A stretch of 44,761 nucleotides of DNA from Ruminococcus sp. (lineage in GTDB: Bacteria > Bacillota > Clostridia > Lachnospirales > Lachnospiraceae). Shown here piece after piece: positions 1 to 8,928 of the stretch (position 1 is its first letter; the number at the start of each line of letters is the position of its first letter). The position numbers and the translations under genes are program-made. The stretch spans positions 1 to 44,761 of the forward strand of contig JAHHTL010000017.1 in assembly GCA_020024635.1 (NCBI GenBank), given 5' to 3'. The notes under the pieces are model-generated. The model did no database searches, was not told the DNA's origin, and saw only the letters and a program-made list of their open reading frames with translations.

Positions 1-357
1 TTTCTCCAATTTTTTTACATAATCTATTAATTTCGATACTTTCTTTTGATGAAATTCCATCATAGTTAAATAATATACGTAAGCTCCACTCTTTTCCAGC
101 TCTGTCTGATACATCCATAATCTCGTCTTTCCCTCTGGTAGAAATACGAACAAATCATACCCTGCCTTAAAAAGGGTTTCAAATTCACTGGGATCTACAT
201 TTGCAAGTTCAATCTCCCAGTCCAAATTTTCTTCTTGAAACATTGCATTTGCAAGCTTACAGTATTCACTGGCAGGTTTTTTTAAGATTGTCATTCCTGA
301 CAAAGGACTTGGCCGTCCCCACACAGGAGAACCACAAATAAATAATATTTTTCTCAT
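1..357 (-). CDS. Partial hypothetical protein (C-terminus beyond left edge)
   Basis: An open frame of 119 codons runs from an ATG at 357 to the window edge without a stop. A strong ribosome site (GGAGGAG) lies 5-6 bases upstream of the ATG. The N-terminus MRKILFICGSP is a short beta strand followed by a loop, reminiscent of PTS IIB-like or flavodoxin-like folds, but I see no phosphorylatable cysteine in the usual IIB position. A later segment (YDLFVFLPEG) looks like another core strand. I do not recognise the family. It lies downstream of the CofE-like gene on the same strand but behind a strong terminator, so it probably has its own promoter. Confidence 0.6.
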   Translation of the reverse strand, partial: MRKILFICGSPVWGRPSPLSGMTILKKPASEYCKLANAMFQEENLDWEIELANVDPSEFETLFKAGYDLFVFLPEGKTRLWMYQTELEKSGAYVYYLTMMEFHQKKVSKLIDYVKKLEK

Positions 358-429
358 CGAAACTCCTCCGCTTTCTTTGTTGTTTCCAGAATACCACACA
401 CAACTACTTGTATCAAATATTTTTTCCAA

Positions 430-466
430 AAGTAAAAAACTCCCCTGAGATCATCTCTGGGGAGTC
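430..466 (-). terminator. Rho-independent terminator of the CofE-like gene
   Basis: An imperfect 12-bp stem (arms 439-450 and 454-465, one T-T mismatch) with a 3-base loop is followed on the minus strand by a T run (complement of 434-438). It lies 18 bases after the stop of the CofE-like gene. Confidence 0.85.
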
Positions 467-483
467 TTCTTTATGAGCTTATA

Positions 484-1692
484 TTAATCTGTAAAGTTAT
501 CAAAATATCCTTGAATGTAGATAATTGGTGTTCCTTTATCTCCTGATCCACTTGTCAAATCAGCGAGAGAACCTAAAAGGTCTGTAATGCGTCTAGGTGT
601 TGTTCCTAATGTTGCATTTGTTCCTTTTAAGCTTGCAGCTTTTTCATCTTTTTCATGAATACTGTTCTTGATTGCTTCTTGTAATGCTTCTCCTGAAAGA
701 TCAGCAAAATCATTATCTGCAAGATATTTTAATTTCAGTTCGTTTGGTGTTCCTTCCAGTCCCTTTGTATATGCTGGTGCAACAACCGGATCCGCAAGTT
801 CCCAAATCTTTCCAACTGGATCTTTAAATGCTCCGTCACCATAGATCATAACTTCTACATTTTTACCAGTTTTTTCTTTGATCGCAGCATGAATTGCCTC
901 TACAACTTCTTCGCAGTTAATTGGGAAAAGTTTTACAGAGTCCTCGGTAGCTCTGTTTGATCCCAAAAGACCATATGCATCATTGTATCCACTTCCATTG
1001 ATACTCTTTGTCATAATATCATCAAGTGCATACACATTCTGTGCACCATTTTCACGAAGAATACGTTTTGTTCTCTGACGTGTATGAATGTCACATGTAA
1101 GAACGTTCTTTGTATATGACAGGATTGCCTTTGGATTGTTTGCAAAAATAATCTCTACTTCTGCGCCAGCTTCCTGAATTAAATTTTTGTAATATTCAAT
1201 GTAATCTACACCGGTAAATACATGCTTTTCATAACCAAATAATTCTCTGTACTTCTCTTCTGTAAGAACGTCTGACCATGGATTTACACCTTTTTCATCA
1301 AGGATATCCATGTCAATGAGATGATTTCCCACTTCATCAGAAGGATAACTAAGCATAAGAACTACTTTTTTACATCCCATCGCAATTCCTTTTAGGCAAA
1401 TAGCAAAACGGTTACGACTTAAAATCGGGAATAAGATACCAACTGTCTCGTCACCAAATTTTTCTTTCACGTCCGCAGCAATATCATCTACACTAGCATA
1501 ATTTCCCTGTGCACGGGCAACTACTGCTTCTGTAACTGCGATAACGTCTTTATCCAGAATAGGAAAATTGGCACTTTCTGAAGCCTTTAAAACACAGTCA
1601 ACAACGATGTCAGCAAGATTATCACCTTCTCTGATAATCGGTGCACGAACGCCTCTTGATACAGTTCCAACCATACGATTTGAATATTCCAT
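484..1692 (-). CDS. CofE-like protein (coenzyme F420-0:L-glutamate ligase family)
   Basis: This 402-residue protein matches the bacterial CofE-like family. It has an N-terminal segment with GVRAPIIREGDNL, a long AVTEAVVARAQGNY stretch (about residues 52-65), and a middle rich in acidic and glycine residues (MIYGDGAFKDP, about 283-293) that could bind metal and nucleotide. Archaeal and actinobacterial CofE adds glutamate to F420-0 using GTP. Clostridia are not known to make F420 and no other F420 gene is visible, so the true substrate is unknown. Start: ATG at 1692 behind TAGGAGG. It is divergent from purC and monocistronic, with its own extended -10 promoter and terminator. The family call is firm; the function is not. 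Confidence 0.8.
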   Translation of the reverse strand: MEYSNRMVGTVSRGVRAPIIREGDNLADIVVDCVLKASESANFPILDKDVIAVTEAVVARAQGNYASVDDIAADVKEKFGDETVGILFPILSRNRFAICLKGIAMGCKKVVLMLSYPSDEVGNHLIDMDILDEKGVNPWSDVLTEEKYRELFGYEKHVFTGVDYIEYYKNLIQEAGAEVEIIFANNPKAILSYTKNVLTCDIHTRQRTKRILRENGAQNVYALDDIMTKSINGSGYNDAYGLLGSNRATEDSVKLFPINCEEVVEAIHAAIKEKTGKNVEVMIYGDGAFKDPVGKIWELADPVVAPAYTKGLEGTPNELKLKYLADNDFADLSGEALQEAIKNSIHEKDEKAASLKGTNATLGTTPRRITDLLGSLADLTSGSGDKGTPIIYIQGYFDNFTD

Positions 1693-1761
1693 AAATTAAA
1701 CCTCCTATATCTGCTTTCTCTTTTCATTAGTTTTTTTGCTGCAGATTTACTCTTCGGTCAT

Positions 1762-1770
1762 ATTATACCA
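1762..1770 (-). promoter_or_regulatory. Extended -10 promoter of the CofE-like gene
   Basis: On the minus strand a TATAAT (1762-1767) is preceded by TGG, an extended -10. No good -35 stands at 17 bases; a TTGTTT lies at a 19-base spacing. The start codon is about 70 bases downstream. Confidence 0.55.
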
Positions 1771-1990
1771 CGAATCTTCATTATTAAAACAATGTGCCAT
1801 GATATAAACATTATCCTTAACGATTATATCACTTTATATATTAAATGTACAGAAAAAGTGTTTTCTCTTCTGTGGTTTTTTAATTCCATATTTTTTTTAT
1901 TTTCAGAAAATTTTTTTTGAAATTTTCTTTTTGTCATTTTTTTAATAACTATCTATTAAAATAATTAATACTCATATTTTACAATATCTA

Positions 1991-2019
1991 TTGCACTGTT
2001 TGTTTTCATGCGTTATATT
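1991..2019 (+). promoter_or_regulatory. Probable purC promoter
   Basis: TTGCAC (1991-1996) and TATATT (2014-2019) are separated by 17 bases. A start near 2026 would give a leader of about 48 bases. A TTGACA at 2025-2030 lacks a correctly placed -10 that would leave room for the ribosome site. Confidence 0.5.
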
Positions 2020-2073
2020 TTGTTTTGACAGAGATATTACTCTATTTCATAAGCAGAAAGGATGGAAATGATA

Positions 2074-2754
2074 ATGGAAATGCTTTATCAGGGAAAAACG
2101 AAAGATGTATATCAGCTTGAAAATGGAAATGTACTTTTAAAATTTAAAGACGATTGTACTGGAAAAGATGGTGTGTTTGATCCAGGTGAAAATGCAGTTG
2201 GGTTAACAATTGAAGGAATTGGAAAAGCAAATCTTGAAACATCTGTAAAATTCTTCGAACTTTTAAATGATGCTGGTATCAAAACTCACTATGTATCTGC
2301 AAACTTAGATGAAGCAACGATGGAAGTTCTTCCTGCCACAGTATTTGGCCATGGTCTGGAAGTAATCTGCCGCTTAAAGGCAACCGGAAGCTTTATCAGA
2401 CGTTATGGTGCATACATTGAAGATGGAGCTGTTTTAGAAGGTGGATACGTGGAGACTACATTTAAAGATGATGAAAAATGTGATCCACTTGTAACAAAAG
2501 ATGCATTAGTTGCACTTGGTGTTATGAGTCCAGAGATGTATGACAGCATGAAAGAGCAAACACTTCTTATTACAAGACTTGTTGCCGAAGAACTTGCGAA
2601 AAAAGATCTTGATCTTTACGATATCAAATTTGAGTTTGGATACAATAACGGAGAAGTTATTCTTATTGATGAGATTGCTTCCGGAAATATGCGTGTTTAC
2701 AAAGACGGCGCTATTGTTGATCCAGTTGAACTTACAAAAATTATTCTTGGTTAA
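2074..2754 (+). CDS. purC: Phosphoribosylaminoimidazole-succinocarboxamide synthase (SAICAR synthetase)
   Basis: PurC joins aspartate to CAIR using ATP in the eighth step of de novo purine synthesis in the cytoplasm. The 226-residue product opens with the family signature MLYQGKTKDVY. It carries the ATP/CAIR-binding core (VICRLKATGSFIRRYG, residues 95-110) and the C-terminal metal-binding ILIDEIASGNMR segment. In-frame ATGs exist at 2062, 2068 and 2074. I chose 2074 because the ribosome site AAAGGATGG (2057-2065) is then 8 bases away, whereas it overlaps the 2062 ATG; it also gives the usual short N-terminus. No other purine genes are adjacent, and a terminator follows directly, so purC stands alone here. 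Confidence 0.95.
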   Translation: MEMLYQGKTKDVYQLENGNVLLKFKDDCTGKDGVFDPGENAVGLTIEGIGKANLETSVKFFELLNDAGIKTHYVSANLDEATMEVLPATVFGHGLEVICRLKATGSFIRRYGAYIEDGAVLEGGYVETTFKDDEKCDPLVTKDALVALGVMSPEMYDSMKEQTLLITRLVAEELAKKDLDLYDIKFEFGYNNGEVILIDEIASGNMRVYKDGAIVDPVELTKIILG

Positions 2755-2768
2755 TGAGAATCAAAAAT

Positions 2769-2803
2769 CCGAGGGATGTTTTTTAACATTTCTCGGTTTT
2801 TTT
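2769..2803 (+). terminator. purC terminator
   Basis: A 12-bp stem (2769-2780 with 2785-2796, two G-U pairs) with a 4-base loop is followed by seven T (2797-2803). It lies 15 bases after the purC stop. Confidence 0.9.
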
Positions 2804-2849
2804 ATAAGCTTTTTTAGAAATATTGTGAGTTTCCATCTCCATTTCTTTT

Positions 2850-2878
2850 TTGACCATCTCTCTATTCTATAGTATAAT
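2850..2878 (+). promoter_or_regulatory. Promoter of the aminopeptidase pair
   Basis: TTGACC (2850-2855), a 17-base spacer and a perfect TATAAT (2873-2878). Transcription would begin near 2885, just upstream of the AGGAGG site of the M42 peptidase gene. Confidence 0.8.
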
Positions 2879-2908
2879 ACAGAACATATAGAATTTAGGA
2901 GGTTTATT

Positions 2909-3940
2909 ATGGAAAAATATATGGATTATCTGTTAGACCAGCTGCAAAAAATAATGGCCATTGACAGTCCTTCTGGATATACAAGTGATGTAATTCATTA
3001 TCTTGCTTCTGAATTAGACAATCTCGGCTTTTCCTCTTTACACACCATAAAAGGAGGACTGATTGCCGACCTAGGAGGAACAGACAAAAAAAATGCACTG
3101 GTTATAGGTGCGCACGCTGACACACTTGGTGCCATGGTACAGGAAATTAAATCAGATGGTCGACTAAAGATCAGCAATATTGGCGGTCTTGATGCCAACA
3201 ATATCGAAACAGAAAATGTTACTGTTGTCACAAAATTTAATGGGAACTATGAAGGCACTTGTCAACTTTGCAATGCTTCTCTTCACGTAAACGGAACATA
3301 CGACGATACTTCTAGATCTTTTGACACTGTTGAAATCGTATTGGATGAACCGGTATTTTCAAAAGACGCGGTAGAAAAACTCGGTATCTGCACCGGAGAT
3401 TATATCTGTTTTGATCCTCGTACAAAAATCACAAAATCTGGGTATATTAAAAGTCGTTTCTTAGATGACAAATTGAGCGTCGCCATCATTCTTGCCTACG
3501 CCAAATATTTATCGGACGAAAAAATCATTCCCGAACGAAAATTATATGCTTATTTTTCTGTTTACGAAGAAGTGGGACATGGAGCTGCCGCTTCTATGCC
3601 TGATGGAATTACGGAATCTTTAAATATTGACATGGGTTGTGTCGGAGAGGGGCTTGAATGTAACGAGCATAAAGTTTCAATTTGTGCAAAAGATAGTGCC
3701 GGTCCTTATAACTACGATATGGTTACCAACCTTATTCTTGCCGCCAAAAAATCTGGTGCTGCGTATAGTGTAGATATTTATCCACACTACGGTTCTGATG
3801 TAGAAGTAACCTTACGTGCAGGTTACGATATTCGACATGCCCTGATAGGTCCCGGTGTTTATGCTTCTCACGGATATGAGCGTTCTCACAAGGACGGAGT
3901 TCTTAGCACTTTAAAACTTTTACAAGGTTATATTGGATAA
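2909..3940 (+). CDS. M42 family metallopeptidase (glutamyl aminopeptidase/cellulase M type)
   Basis: M42 enzymes are cytosolic dinuclear-metal aminopeptidases, often large tetrahedral assemblies, that trim peptides. The 343-residue product keeps the metal and catalytic positions in order: GAHADTLGA (His69, Asp71), a central FLDDKLS Asp, YEEVGHGA with the paired Glu near 225, an NIDMG Asp, and a C-terminal RSHKDG His (about 327). The PDZ-like insert lies between about residues 75 and 180. Start: ATG behind AGGAGG at 7 bases. It shares a transcript with the M29 aminopeptidase 28 bases downstream, suggesting joint peptide turnover. Substrate preference cannot be read from the sequence. Confidence 0.88.
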   Translation: MEKYMDYLLDQLQKIMAIDSPSGYTSDVIHYLASELDNLGFSSLHTIKGGLIADLGGTDKKNALVIGAHADTLGAMVQEIKSDGRLKISNIGGLDANNIETENVTVVTKFNGNYEGTCQLCNASLHVNGTYDDTSRSFDTVEIVLDEPVFSKDAVEKLGICTGDYICFDPRTKITKSGYIKSRFLDDKLSVAIILAYAKYLSDEKIIPERKLYAYFSVYEEVGHGAAASMPDGITESLNIDMGCVGEGLECNEHKVSICAKDSAGPYNYDMVTNLILAAKKSGAAYSVDIYPHYGSDVEVTLRAGYDIRHALIGPGVYASHGYERSHKDGVLSTLKLLQGYIG

Positions 3941-3968
3941 TATTTTATTTTCGAAAGGAGACAAAACG

Positions 3969-5078
3969 ATGGATTCTAGAATCAAAAAACTTGCTAATCT
4001 ACTTGTTAACTATTCAACACACATTCAAAAAGGCGAAAAATGCCTCATTGATTTCGAAGGAACAGAGACAAAGCCTCTTGTACGCCAGATTATTAAAGAA
4101 ATTTATGCCGCAGGTGGTGTTCCTTACGTAACAGAACGTGATTCTTCGATTCAAAGAGAACTTCTCATGCACGCTACATCAGAACAATTACAAGATTTAT
4201 GTAACTATCAACTCTCTCGTATGAAAGATATGGATGCTTACATTGGCATTCGTGGTGGTGCAAATGCCTCCGAACTTTCTGATGTTCCCGGAGATAAAAT
4301 GAATCTCTCTGATAGAATTCTGGATCCTGTATTAAGACAGCGGGTAGACCATACCAAATGGGTTGTTTTACGATATCCAAACAATTCCATGGCACAGCTT
4401 GCCGGAAAGAGCTTAGAATCTTTTGAAGACTTCTATTTTGATGTTTGTACTTTGGACTACCAAAAAATGGGAGATGCTATGGAGCCACTTGTTGAACTTA
4501 TGAACAAAACAGATAAAGTACGTCTTGTAGGCCCTGGCACTGACCTCTCATTCTCGATCAAAGGAATTCCAGCAATCAAATGCTGTGGTGATTGCAATAT
4601 TCCTGATGGAGAAGTTTATACCGCACCTGTTCGTGAATCCATGAACGGAAAGATTTCTTATAATACTCCTTCTGTAAAATCTGGATTTACGTATACTGAT
4701 ATTGTATTTGAAATTGAAAATGGAAAAATTGTAAAGGCAACAGCCAATGATACCGAAAAAATCAATCAACTTCTGGATACCGATGAAGGGGCAAGATACT
4801 TTGGTGAATTCGCCATTGGCGTAAATCCTTATGTACAACAACCAATGAAAGATACCCTGTTCGACGAAAAAATTGACGGTAGCTTTCATCTCACTCCGGG
4901 GGCTTGCTACGAAGATGCTCCAAACGGAAATGTAAGTTCCAATCACTGGGATCTGGTGATGATCCAGCGTGAAGATTATGGCGGTGGCGAAATTTGGTTT
5001 GATGACGTTTTAATTCGTAAAGATGGGCGTTTTGTACTACCTGAACTCTTCGGTCTTAACCCTGAAAATTTAAAATAA
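3969..5078 (+). CDS. M29 family aminopeptidase (aminopeptidase T/II type)
   Basis: The 369-residue protein belongs to peptidase family M29, cytosolic two-metal aminopeptidases of broad specificity. Supporting segments are GVPYVTERDSS near the N-terminus, YIGIRGGANASELSDVP around residues 95-110, the conserved C-terminal SSNHWDLV and GGGEIWFDDVLIRKDG. The Glu and His/Asp metal ligands lie in the second half. An upstream in-frame ATG at 3933 overlaps the M42 gene; I prefer ATG 3969 because GAAAGGAG stands 8 bases before it and the length then fits the family. It is the second gene of a two-peptidase operon that ends at the hairpin 5097-5144. Confidence 0.88.
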   Translation: MDSRIKKLANLLVNYSTHIQKGEKCLIDFEGTETKPLVRQIIKEIYAAGGVPYVTERDSSIQRELLMHATSEQLQDLCNYQLSRMKDMDAYIGIRGGANASELSDVPGDKMNLSDRILDPVLRQRVDHTKWVVLRYPNNSMAQLAGKSLESFEDFYFDVCTLDYQKMGDAMEPLVELMNKTDKVRLVGPGTDLSFSIKGIPAIKCCGDCNIPDGEVYTAPVRESMNGKISYNTPSVKSGFTYTDIVFEIENGKIVKATANDTEKINQLLDTDEGARYFGEFAIGVNPYVQQPMKDTLFDEKIDGSFHLTPGACYEDAPNGNVSSNHWDLVMIQREDYGGGEIWFDDVLIRKDGRFVLPELFGLNPENLK

Positions 5079-5096
5079 TACAATAAAACAACATAA

Positions 5097-5144
5097 AAAT
5101 ATCGTCCCTGACATTCGACATTTGAATCGTCACGGACGATATTT
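5097..5144. terminator. Bidirectional terminator between the M29 and CPBP genes
   Basis: A 16-bp stem with one mismatch (5097-5113 with 5129-5144) separates two convergent genes. T-rich stretches flank it on both strands (ATCTTTTTC on plus, TTTTTATG on minus). Confidence 0.75.
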
Positions 5145-5194
5145 AATCTTTTTCTAAGCTAAAAGATAATGTATATTCCTATATTCTTCCACTT

Positions 5195-6172
5195 CTAAAA
5201 TATTTGCATTGTCTTAAGAACGGAGATTATAATCAAAATAAGAAATAGCAACATTCCAGCATTGAAAAATACTGTTTTCCCAATTTCTTCTTTCGTCAAT
5301 TCTTTTTCCTCTACCCTAAAATAAACTTTTTTTCGACTTATGATCAATAAGATCAATCCAAGCACACTCGTCATAAATAATACAAATGCATATGCCATAA
5401 AGAAAAGGTATGCAATAAGTTGTTCTCCGGAAATCTGCATACCCGAAGACAAAGCTTCGAAACTATTTTCTTGAAGTAATTCCAAAAAAAACGGAGCTAC
5501 AATTCCACCAAGAAAATTAACAGTCATATGGAGATAAAATCCATAGCGCATGGTTCCTGTGCGAACATAGAGATACCCCAAAAGCATTCCTAAAGCACAT
5601 GCATAAAACATCTGTGCCAGATTGCCATGGAATAATCCAAATACTACGGCAGACACAAGTATCGCTGCTTTCTCGCCATACATTCTTGTGTGATCGATAA
5701 TCTGCTTACGAAAGATAAACTCTTCCATAAATGGTCCTATAATAACCGCAACAAGTATTCTTATATAAATCGGACTGTTAAGAACTACATCCAGCGGATT
5801 GACCATCTCAATTCCAACTATGCCCTTCAACACCGCCATAACCAGCATCCCAATTATGTTTCCTGCATACATTAAAAACAACGCCATGGGAATGCAACAT
5901 AAAACTTGTGTTGGTTTCATCTTTTTTTGCTCTACTTTTTTTACCGGCAACTGTTTTATTACAAGAAAACTCAGCGGCACCGCCACGAGATACATTGGTC
6001 CATATGCAGCGCTCCACACTATAATCGGATAACTAAATGCATTCGGCCAAATATTAAAAATCACTTGAGACACCGCCAGCTGTATTAGACTAGTCAGCAA
6101 ATAAATGGAAAAAACATACCAGCCAATTCTGGAAAAACACTTTTTTGCTTCTATTCTTTCTTCGATCTGCAT
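5195..6172 (-). CDS. CPBP family intramembrane metalloprotease
   Basis: A 325-residue polytopic membrane protein of the CPBP (Abi/CAAX protease-like) family. The intramembrane glutamate motif EExxxR is at residues 150-155 (MEEFIFR), FxxxH-type VFGLFHGN has His182, and HMTVNF supplies a third motif (His215, Asn219). These form the expected active site inside the membrane. About eight hydrophobic segments are visible, including two before residue 75 and two at the C-terminus. Firmicute members act in bacteriocin self-immunity, in prenyl-protein-like processing or have no known role; the substrate here is unknown. Start: ATG at 6172 behind AGGAGGG. It has its own promoter and is convergent with the peptidase pair. 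Confidence 0.85.
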   Translation of the reverse strand: MQIEERIEAKKCFSRIGWYVFSIYLLTSLIQLAVSQVIFNIWPNAFSYPIIVWSAAYGPMYLVAVPLSFLVIKQLPVKKVEQKKMKPTQVLCCIPMALFLMYAGNIIGMLVMAVLKGIVGIEMVNPLDVVLNSPIYIRILVAVIIGPFMEEFIFRKQIIDHTRMYGEKAAILVSAVVFGLFHGNLAQMFYACALGMLLGYLYVRTGTMRYGFYLHMTVNFLGGIVAPFFLELLQENSFEALSSGMQISGEQLIAYLFFMAYAFVLFMTSVLGLILLIISRKKVYFRVEEKELTKEEIGKTVFFNAGMLLFLILIIISVLKTMQIF

Positions 6173-6197
6173 ACTTTTCCCTCCTTTTAATGAACTT

Positions 6198-6226
6198 ATT
6201 ATAGCAGATTTCTCTTTTTCCTACAA
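6198..6226 (-). promoter_or_regulatory. Promoter of the CPBP protease gene
   Basis: On the minus strand TTGTAG (complement of 6221-6226), a 17-base spacer and TATAAT (complement of 6198-6203) lead into the ribosome site about 10 bases later. Confidence 0.75.
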
Positions 6227-6310
6227 TAAACGAACTTTTTCTCTATCTGTATTTTCATTTTCATGTTATGATAGTAAGCATGAAATATTTATAAGGAGAC
6301 GTTATACTAC

Positions 6311-7669
6311 ATGAAAAAAAATGTTGATTTATTAAATAGTCCTATCGCAGGGACGCTTGCAAAATTAGCACTTCCCATTATGGGAACCTCTTTGATTCAG
6401 ATGGCCTACAATCTTACAGATATGATCTGGATTGGTCGAATTGGAAGTAATGCTGTAGCAGCTGTTGGAGCTGCCGGTATGTATATGTGGCTTTCCGCCG
6501 GATTTGCCATGCTTGCCCGCATGGGAGGACAAGTATTAACCGGTCATGCCGTTGGATCTGGAAAATATGATGATGCTTCTTTGTATGCATCCTCTTCTCT
6601 TCAAATGGGTACCTTCCTTGGACTTTTATACGGGGTTGTTTCCCTCATTTTCTGTGGTCCGATGATTGGTTTTTTCAATCTATCCAATCCACAAGTTGTT
6701 TCTGACGCAAAATGGTATCTTGCGATCACTTGTGGTTTGGTCGTATTTAATTTTTTAAATCAGATCTTAACCGGTCTACTAACAGCCATTGGAAATAGTA
6801 TGCTTACATTCCGCTCCACTACAGTAGGACTGTTGATTAACCTTGTACTAGATCCTTTCTTAATTTTCGGATTTGGTCCTTTTCCTGCCCTTGGTGTAAA
6901 AGGAGCCGCGTTGGCCACCGTATTTGCGCAAATAATTGTTTTTGTAATCTATTTTATGCATATTCGAAAAGATTCTATATTATTTGCTCCAAAGTATTTT
7001 TTTGCCAAACCAAACTTACGTTGCATTCGCTCTATTATTTCAATTGGATTACCCACTGCCATTCAAAGTTTAGGGTTTACTCTTATTTCCATGACGATTT
7101 CTAGATTAATTGCAAGCTGGGGGGACACTGCGATCGCAGTACAAAGAGTGGGCAGTCAAATTGAATCCATTTCTTGGATGACCGCAGAAGGTTTTGGTAG
7201 TGCAGTTAATGCATTCACTGCACAAAACTATGGTGCCGGAAAGATCAAACGTGTCAAAAAAGGATATACCACAGCTTTACAAATTATGGGAATCTGGGGA
7301 ATCATAACTTCCATTATTTTGATTGCATTTCCAGAATCTCTATTTCGTTTGTTTATTCGAGAGGCCAATGTCGTTCCACTTGGTGTGGACTACCTTAGAA
7401 TCCTTGGTTTCTCCCAGCTTTTTATGTGCATAGAAACCGTAGCCGCCGGAGTATTTCAAGGACTTGGAAAATCTACGCCTCCGTCATTTATCAGCGTCTT
7501 TTTCAATTTAATGCGGATTCCTATGGCTTTTGTACTTTCTTCAACTGTTCTAAAGTTAAATGGAATTTGGTGGAGCATTTCTATTTCAAGTATTTTAAAA
7601 GGAACCATTCTTCCTATTTGGCTTTGTTTCTATACTCATAAGCTATTTTCAAAAGCAAAAGCAAACTGA
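6311..7669 (+). CDS. MATE family efflux transporter
   Basis: The 452-residue protein has about twelve hydrophobic helices in two repeated halves, as expected for MATE cation-coupled exporters of drugs and metabolites. Typical segments are an N-terminal LAKLALPIMGTSLIQMAYNLTDMIWIGR and the central PLGVDYLRILG loop before the last helices. Family length is about 440-460, so it is complete. Start: ATG 6311 behind ATAAGGAG at 12 bases. It is monocistronic, with a strong terminator 97 bases after the stop. Neither coupling ion (Na+ or H+) nor substrate can be deduced, and no regulator is adjacent. Confidence 0.92.
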   Translation: MKKNVDLLNSPIAGTLAKLALPIMGTSLIQMAYNLTDMIWIGRIGSNAVAAVGAAGMYMWLSAGFAMLARMGGQVLTGHAVGSGKYDDASLYASSSLQMGTFLGLLYGVVSLIFCGPMIGFFNLSNPQVVSDAKWYLAITCGLVVFNFLNQILTGLLTAIGNSMLTFRSTTVGLLINLVLDPFLIFGFGPFPALGVKGAALATVFAQIIVFVIYFMHIRKDSILFAPKYFFAKPNLRCIRSIISIGLPTAIQSLGFTLISMTISRLIASWGDTAIAVQRVGSQIESISWMTAEGFGSAVNAFTAQNYGAGKIKRVKKGYTTALQIMGIWGIITSIILIAFPESLFRLFIREANVVPLGVDYLRILGFSQLFMCIETVAAGVFQGLGKSTPPSFISVFFNLMRIPMAFVLSSTVLKLNGIWWSISISSILKGTILPIWLCFYTHKLFSKAKAN

Positions 7670-7765
7670 TTGAATAAAAATAGTTATTTAATTGTAAATA
7701 ATTATTAAAAATCTATAGATGTTTATGATGAGTTGTATGACTGCTATCTTTGCCCTAACAGTCTG

Positions 7766-7806
7766 AGCGCAAGGAACAAATCAAAGTTCCTTGCGCTATT
7801 TTTTAT
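7766..7806 (+). terminator. MATE gene terminator
   Basis: A perfect 12-bp stem (7766-7777 with 7786-7797) and 8-base loop is followed by ATTTTTTATT on the plus strand. The minus strand lacks a T run after the same hairpin, so it suits the plus-strand gene best, although the minus-strand operon also ends here. Confidence 0.85.
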
Positions 7807-8927
7807 TCTTTTTGACGTAATCCTAAGATTCCATTTACCAAAATCTTTACATCATCTAAAATGTAGTCAAATGCGCCTGCCTGACACATATTTATAACGA
7901 CCATTCCAAGTGGAACTGCCAAAATCATTCCGATTACACTACTGAATCGATATCCAACATAGAGAAGTAATAAAGTAACCAACGGATTTAATCCCATACT
8001 GTCTCCCACAAGTTTTGGCTGTAATAGCTGACGCACAAGCTGAGTCACTGCATAAATCACCAAAAGGAGAATCGCTAATTTATACTTTCCCATAAACAAC
8101 TGGTAAACCGCCCACGGAATCATCGCTGTTCCTGTCCCTAAAAATGGTAGAAAATCAAGAAATGCAATCAACAATGCAATAACAAGAGAGTATTTTATCT
8201 TTAAAGATGCCAAGCCCACAAATAAAATCAAAAATACGACTCCCATAATTTTAAACTGTGCTTTAAAATAGCCTCCTACTGCATATTTCAATGTATCGGC
8301 TACAAAACTCATTCTTTTTTCCACGGATTGCGGTGCAATTCTTTTGAAAAATTGAACCACTTCTTCCTTTTGTACTGTAAAAAAGTATGCTGACATGATA
8401 GCCACAATAAAAGCAATCAGATAGGAAGGAAGTTTCTTCGCAAAATTTCCTGCAGCTGCTACTGTTGGTTCACTGATTTTTGTTACAAGACTGCCTACTG
8501 TTTCATCCAAATTAGTTATAACCGCATTCCAACTTGCCTGAAAATCTTTTGGCAATTTTTCAAACGTTCCAGAGAGCATCGAACCAATCTGTGTAAATCC
8601 ATCTTCTAATTGTTCATAAAATTGAGGAAAATTCCTTATAATTCCCCCTATTTCTGACACAAGCCAACTGATTGAAAAGTATAAAACAAGCACAATCAAT
8701 GCAAGTACAACCATTACAATGAGCGCTGTCCCAAGATTTTTTACAATTTTAAATCTTTTTTCCAGCCAATTCACTACAGGTGTCGCAATGGCAGATATAA
8801 TCCATCCGACCACAAACGGCATCAAAAATCCAAGTGCCTTTAGTCCAAAATAAACAAAGGCAACGGTCGCTAACACACTAAAAACAAGGCTCACCGCTAC
8901 TTGCCAGTATGGTCGACTATTCGTCAT
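7803..8927 (-). CDS. AI-2E family transporter-like membrane protein
   Basis: A 374-residue protein of the AI-2E (PF01594, TqsA/YdiK/YtvI-like) family. It has two N-terminal helix pairs around residues 8-85, a soluble middle of about 70 residues, and a C-terminal bundle with the diagnostic IAFLDFLPFLGTG and LNPLVTLLLLYVGYRFSSVIGMILAVPLG segments. Members include an autoinducer-2 exporter, sodium/proton antiporters and many of unknown role. I use ATG 8927 because GAGGAGG stands 5 bases before it; it begins one base after the engB stop, so the two genes are translationally coupled. It is last in the tig-clpP-clpX-lon-engB operon; its substrate is unknown. Confidence 0.85.
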   Translation of the reverse strand: MTNSRPYWQVAVSLVFSVLATVAFVYFGLKALGFLMPFVVGWIISAIATPVVNWLEKRFKIVKNLGTALIVMVVLALIVLVLYFSISWLVSEIGGIIRNFPQFYEQLEDGFTQIGSMLSGTFEKLPKDFQASWNAVITNLDETVGSLVTKISEPTVAAAGNFAKKLPSYLIAFIVAIMSAYFFTVQKEEVVQFFKRIAPQSVEKRMSFVADTLKYAVGGYFKAQFKIMGVVFLILFVGLASLKIKYSLVIALLIAFLDFLPFLGTGTAMIPWAVYQLFMGKYKLAILLLVIYAVTQLVRQLLQPKLVGDSMGLNPLVTLLLLYVGYRFSSVIGMILAVPLGMVVINMCQAGAFDYILDDVKILVNGILGLRQKE

Positions 8928-8928
8928 A

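Larger units (their letters stand above)
1693..2073. other. Divergent intergenic region between the CofE-like gene and purC
   Basis: About 370 bases without a gene. They hold the two divergent promoters and a very AT-rich stretch with long T runs (about 1860-1990). I see no riboswitch-like conserved core, no purine-box repeat pair and no credible small ORF. Confidence 0.6.

Noticed and set aside
1780..2060. Purine riboswitch or other structured leader before purC
   Set aside because: The region is long T and A runs without a conserved aptamer core or a paired terminator/antiterminator.
2579..2872. A 97-codon plus-strand frame overlapping the purC end
   Set aside because: It overlaps purC out of frame and crosses the purC terminator; composition is Phe/Leu-rich and not gene-like.
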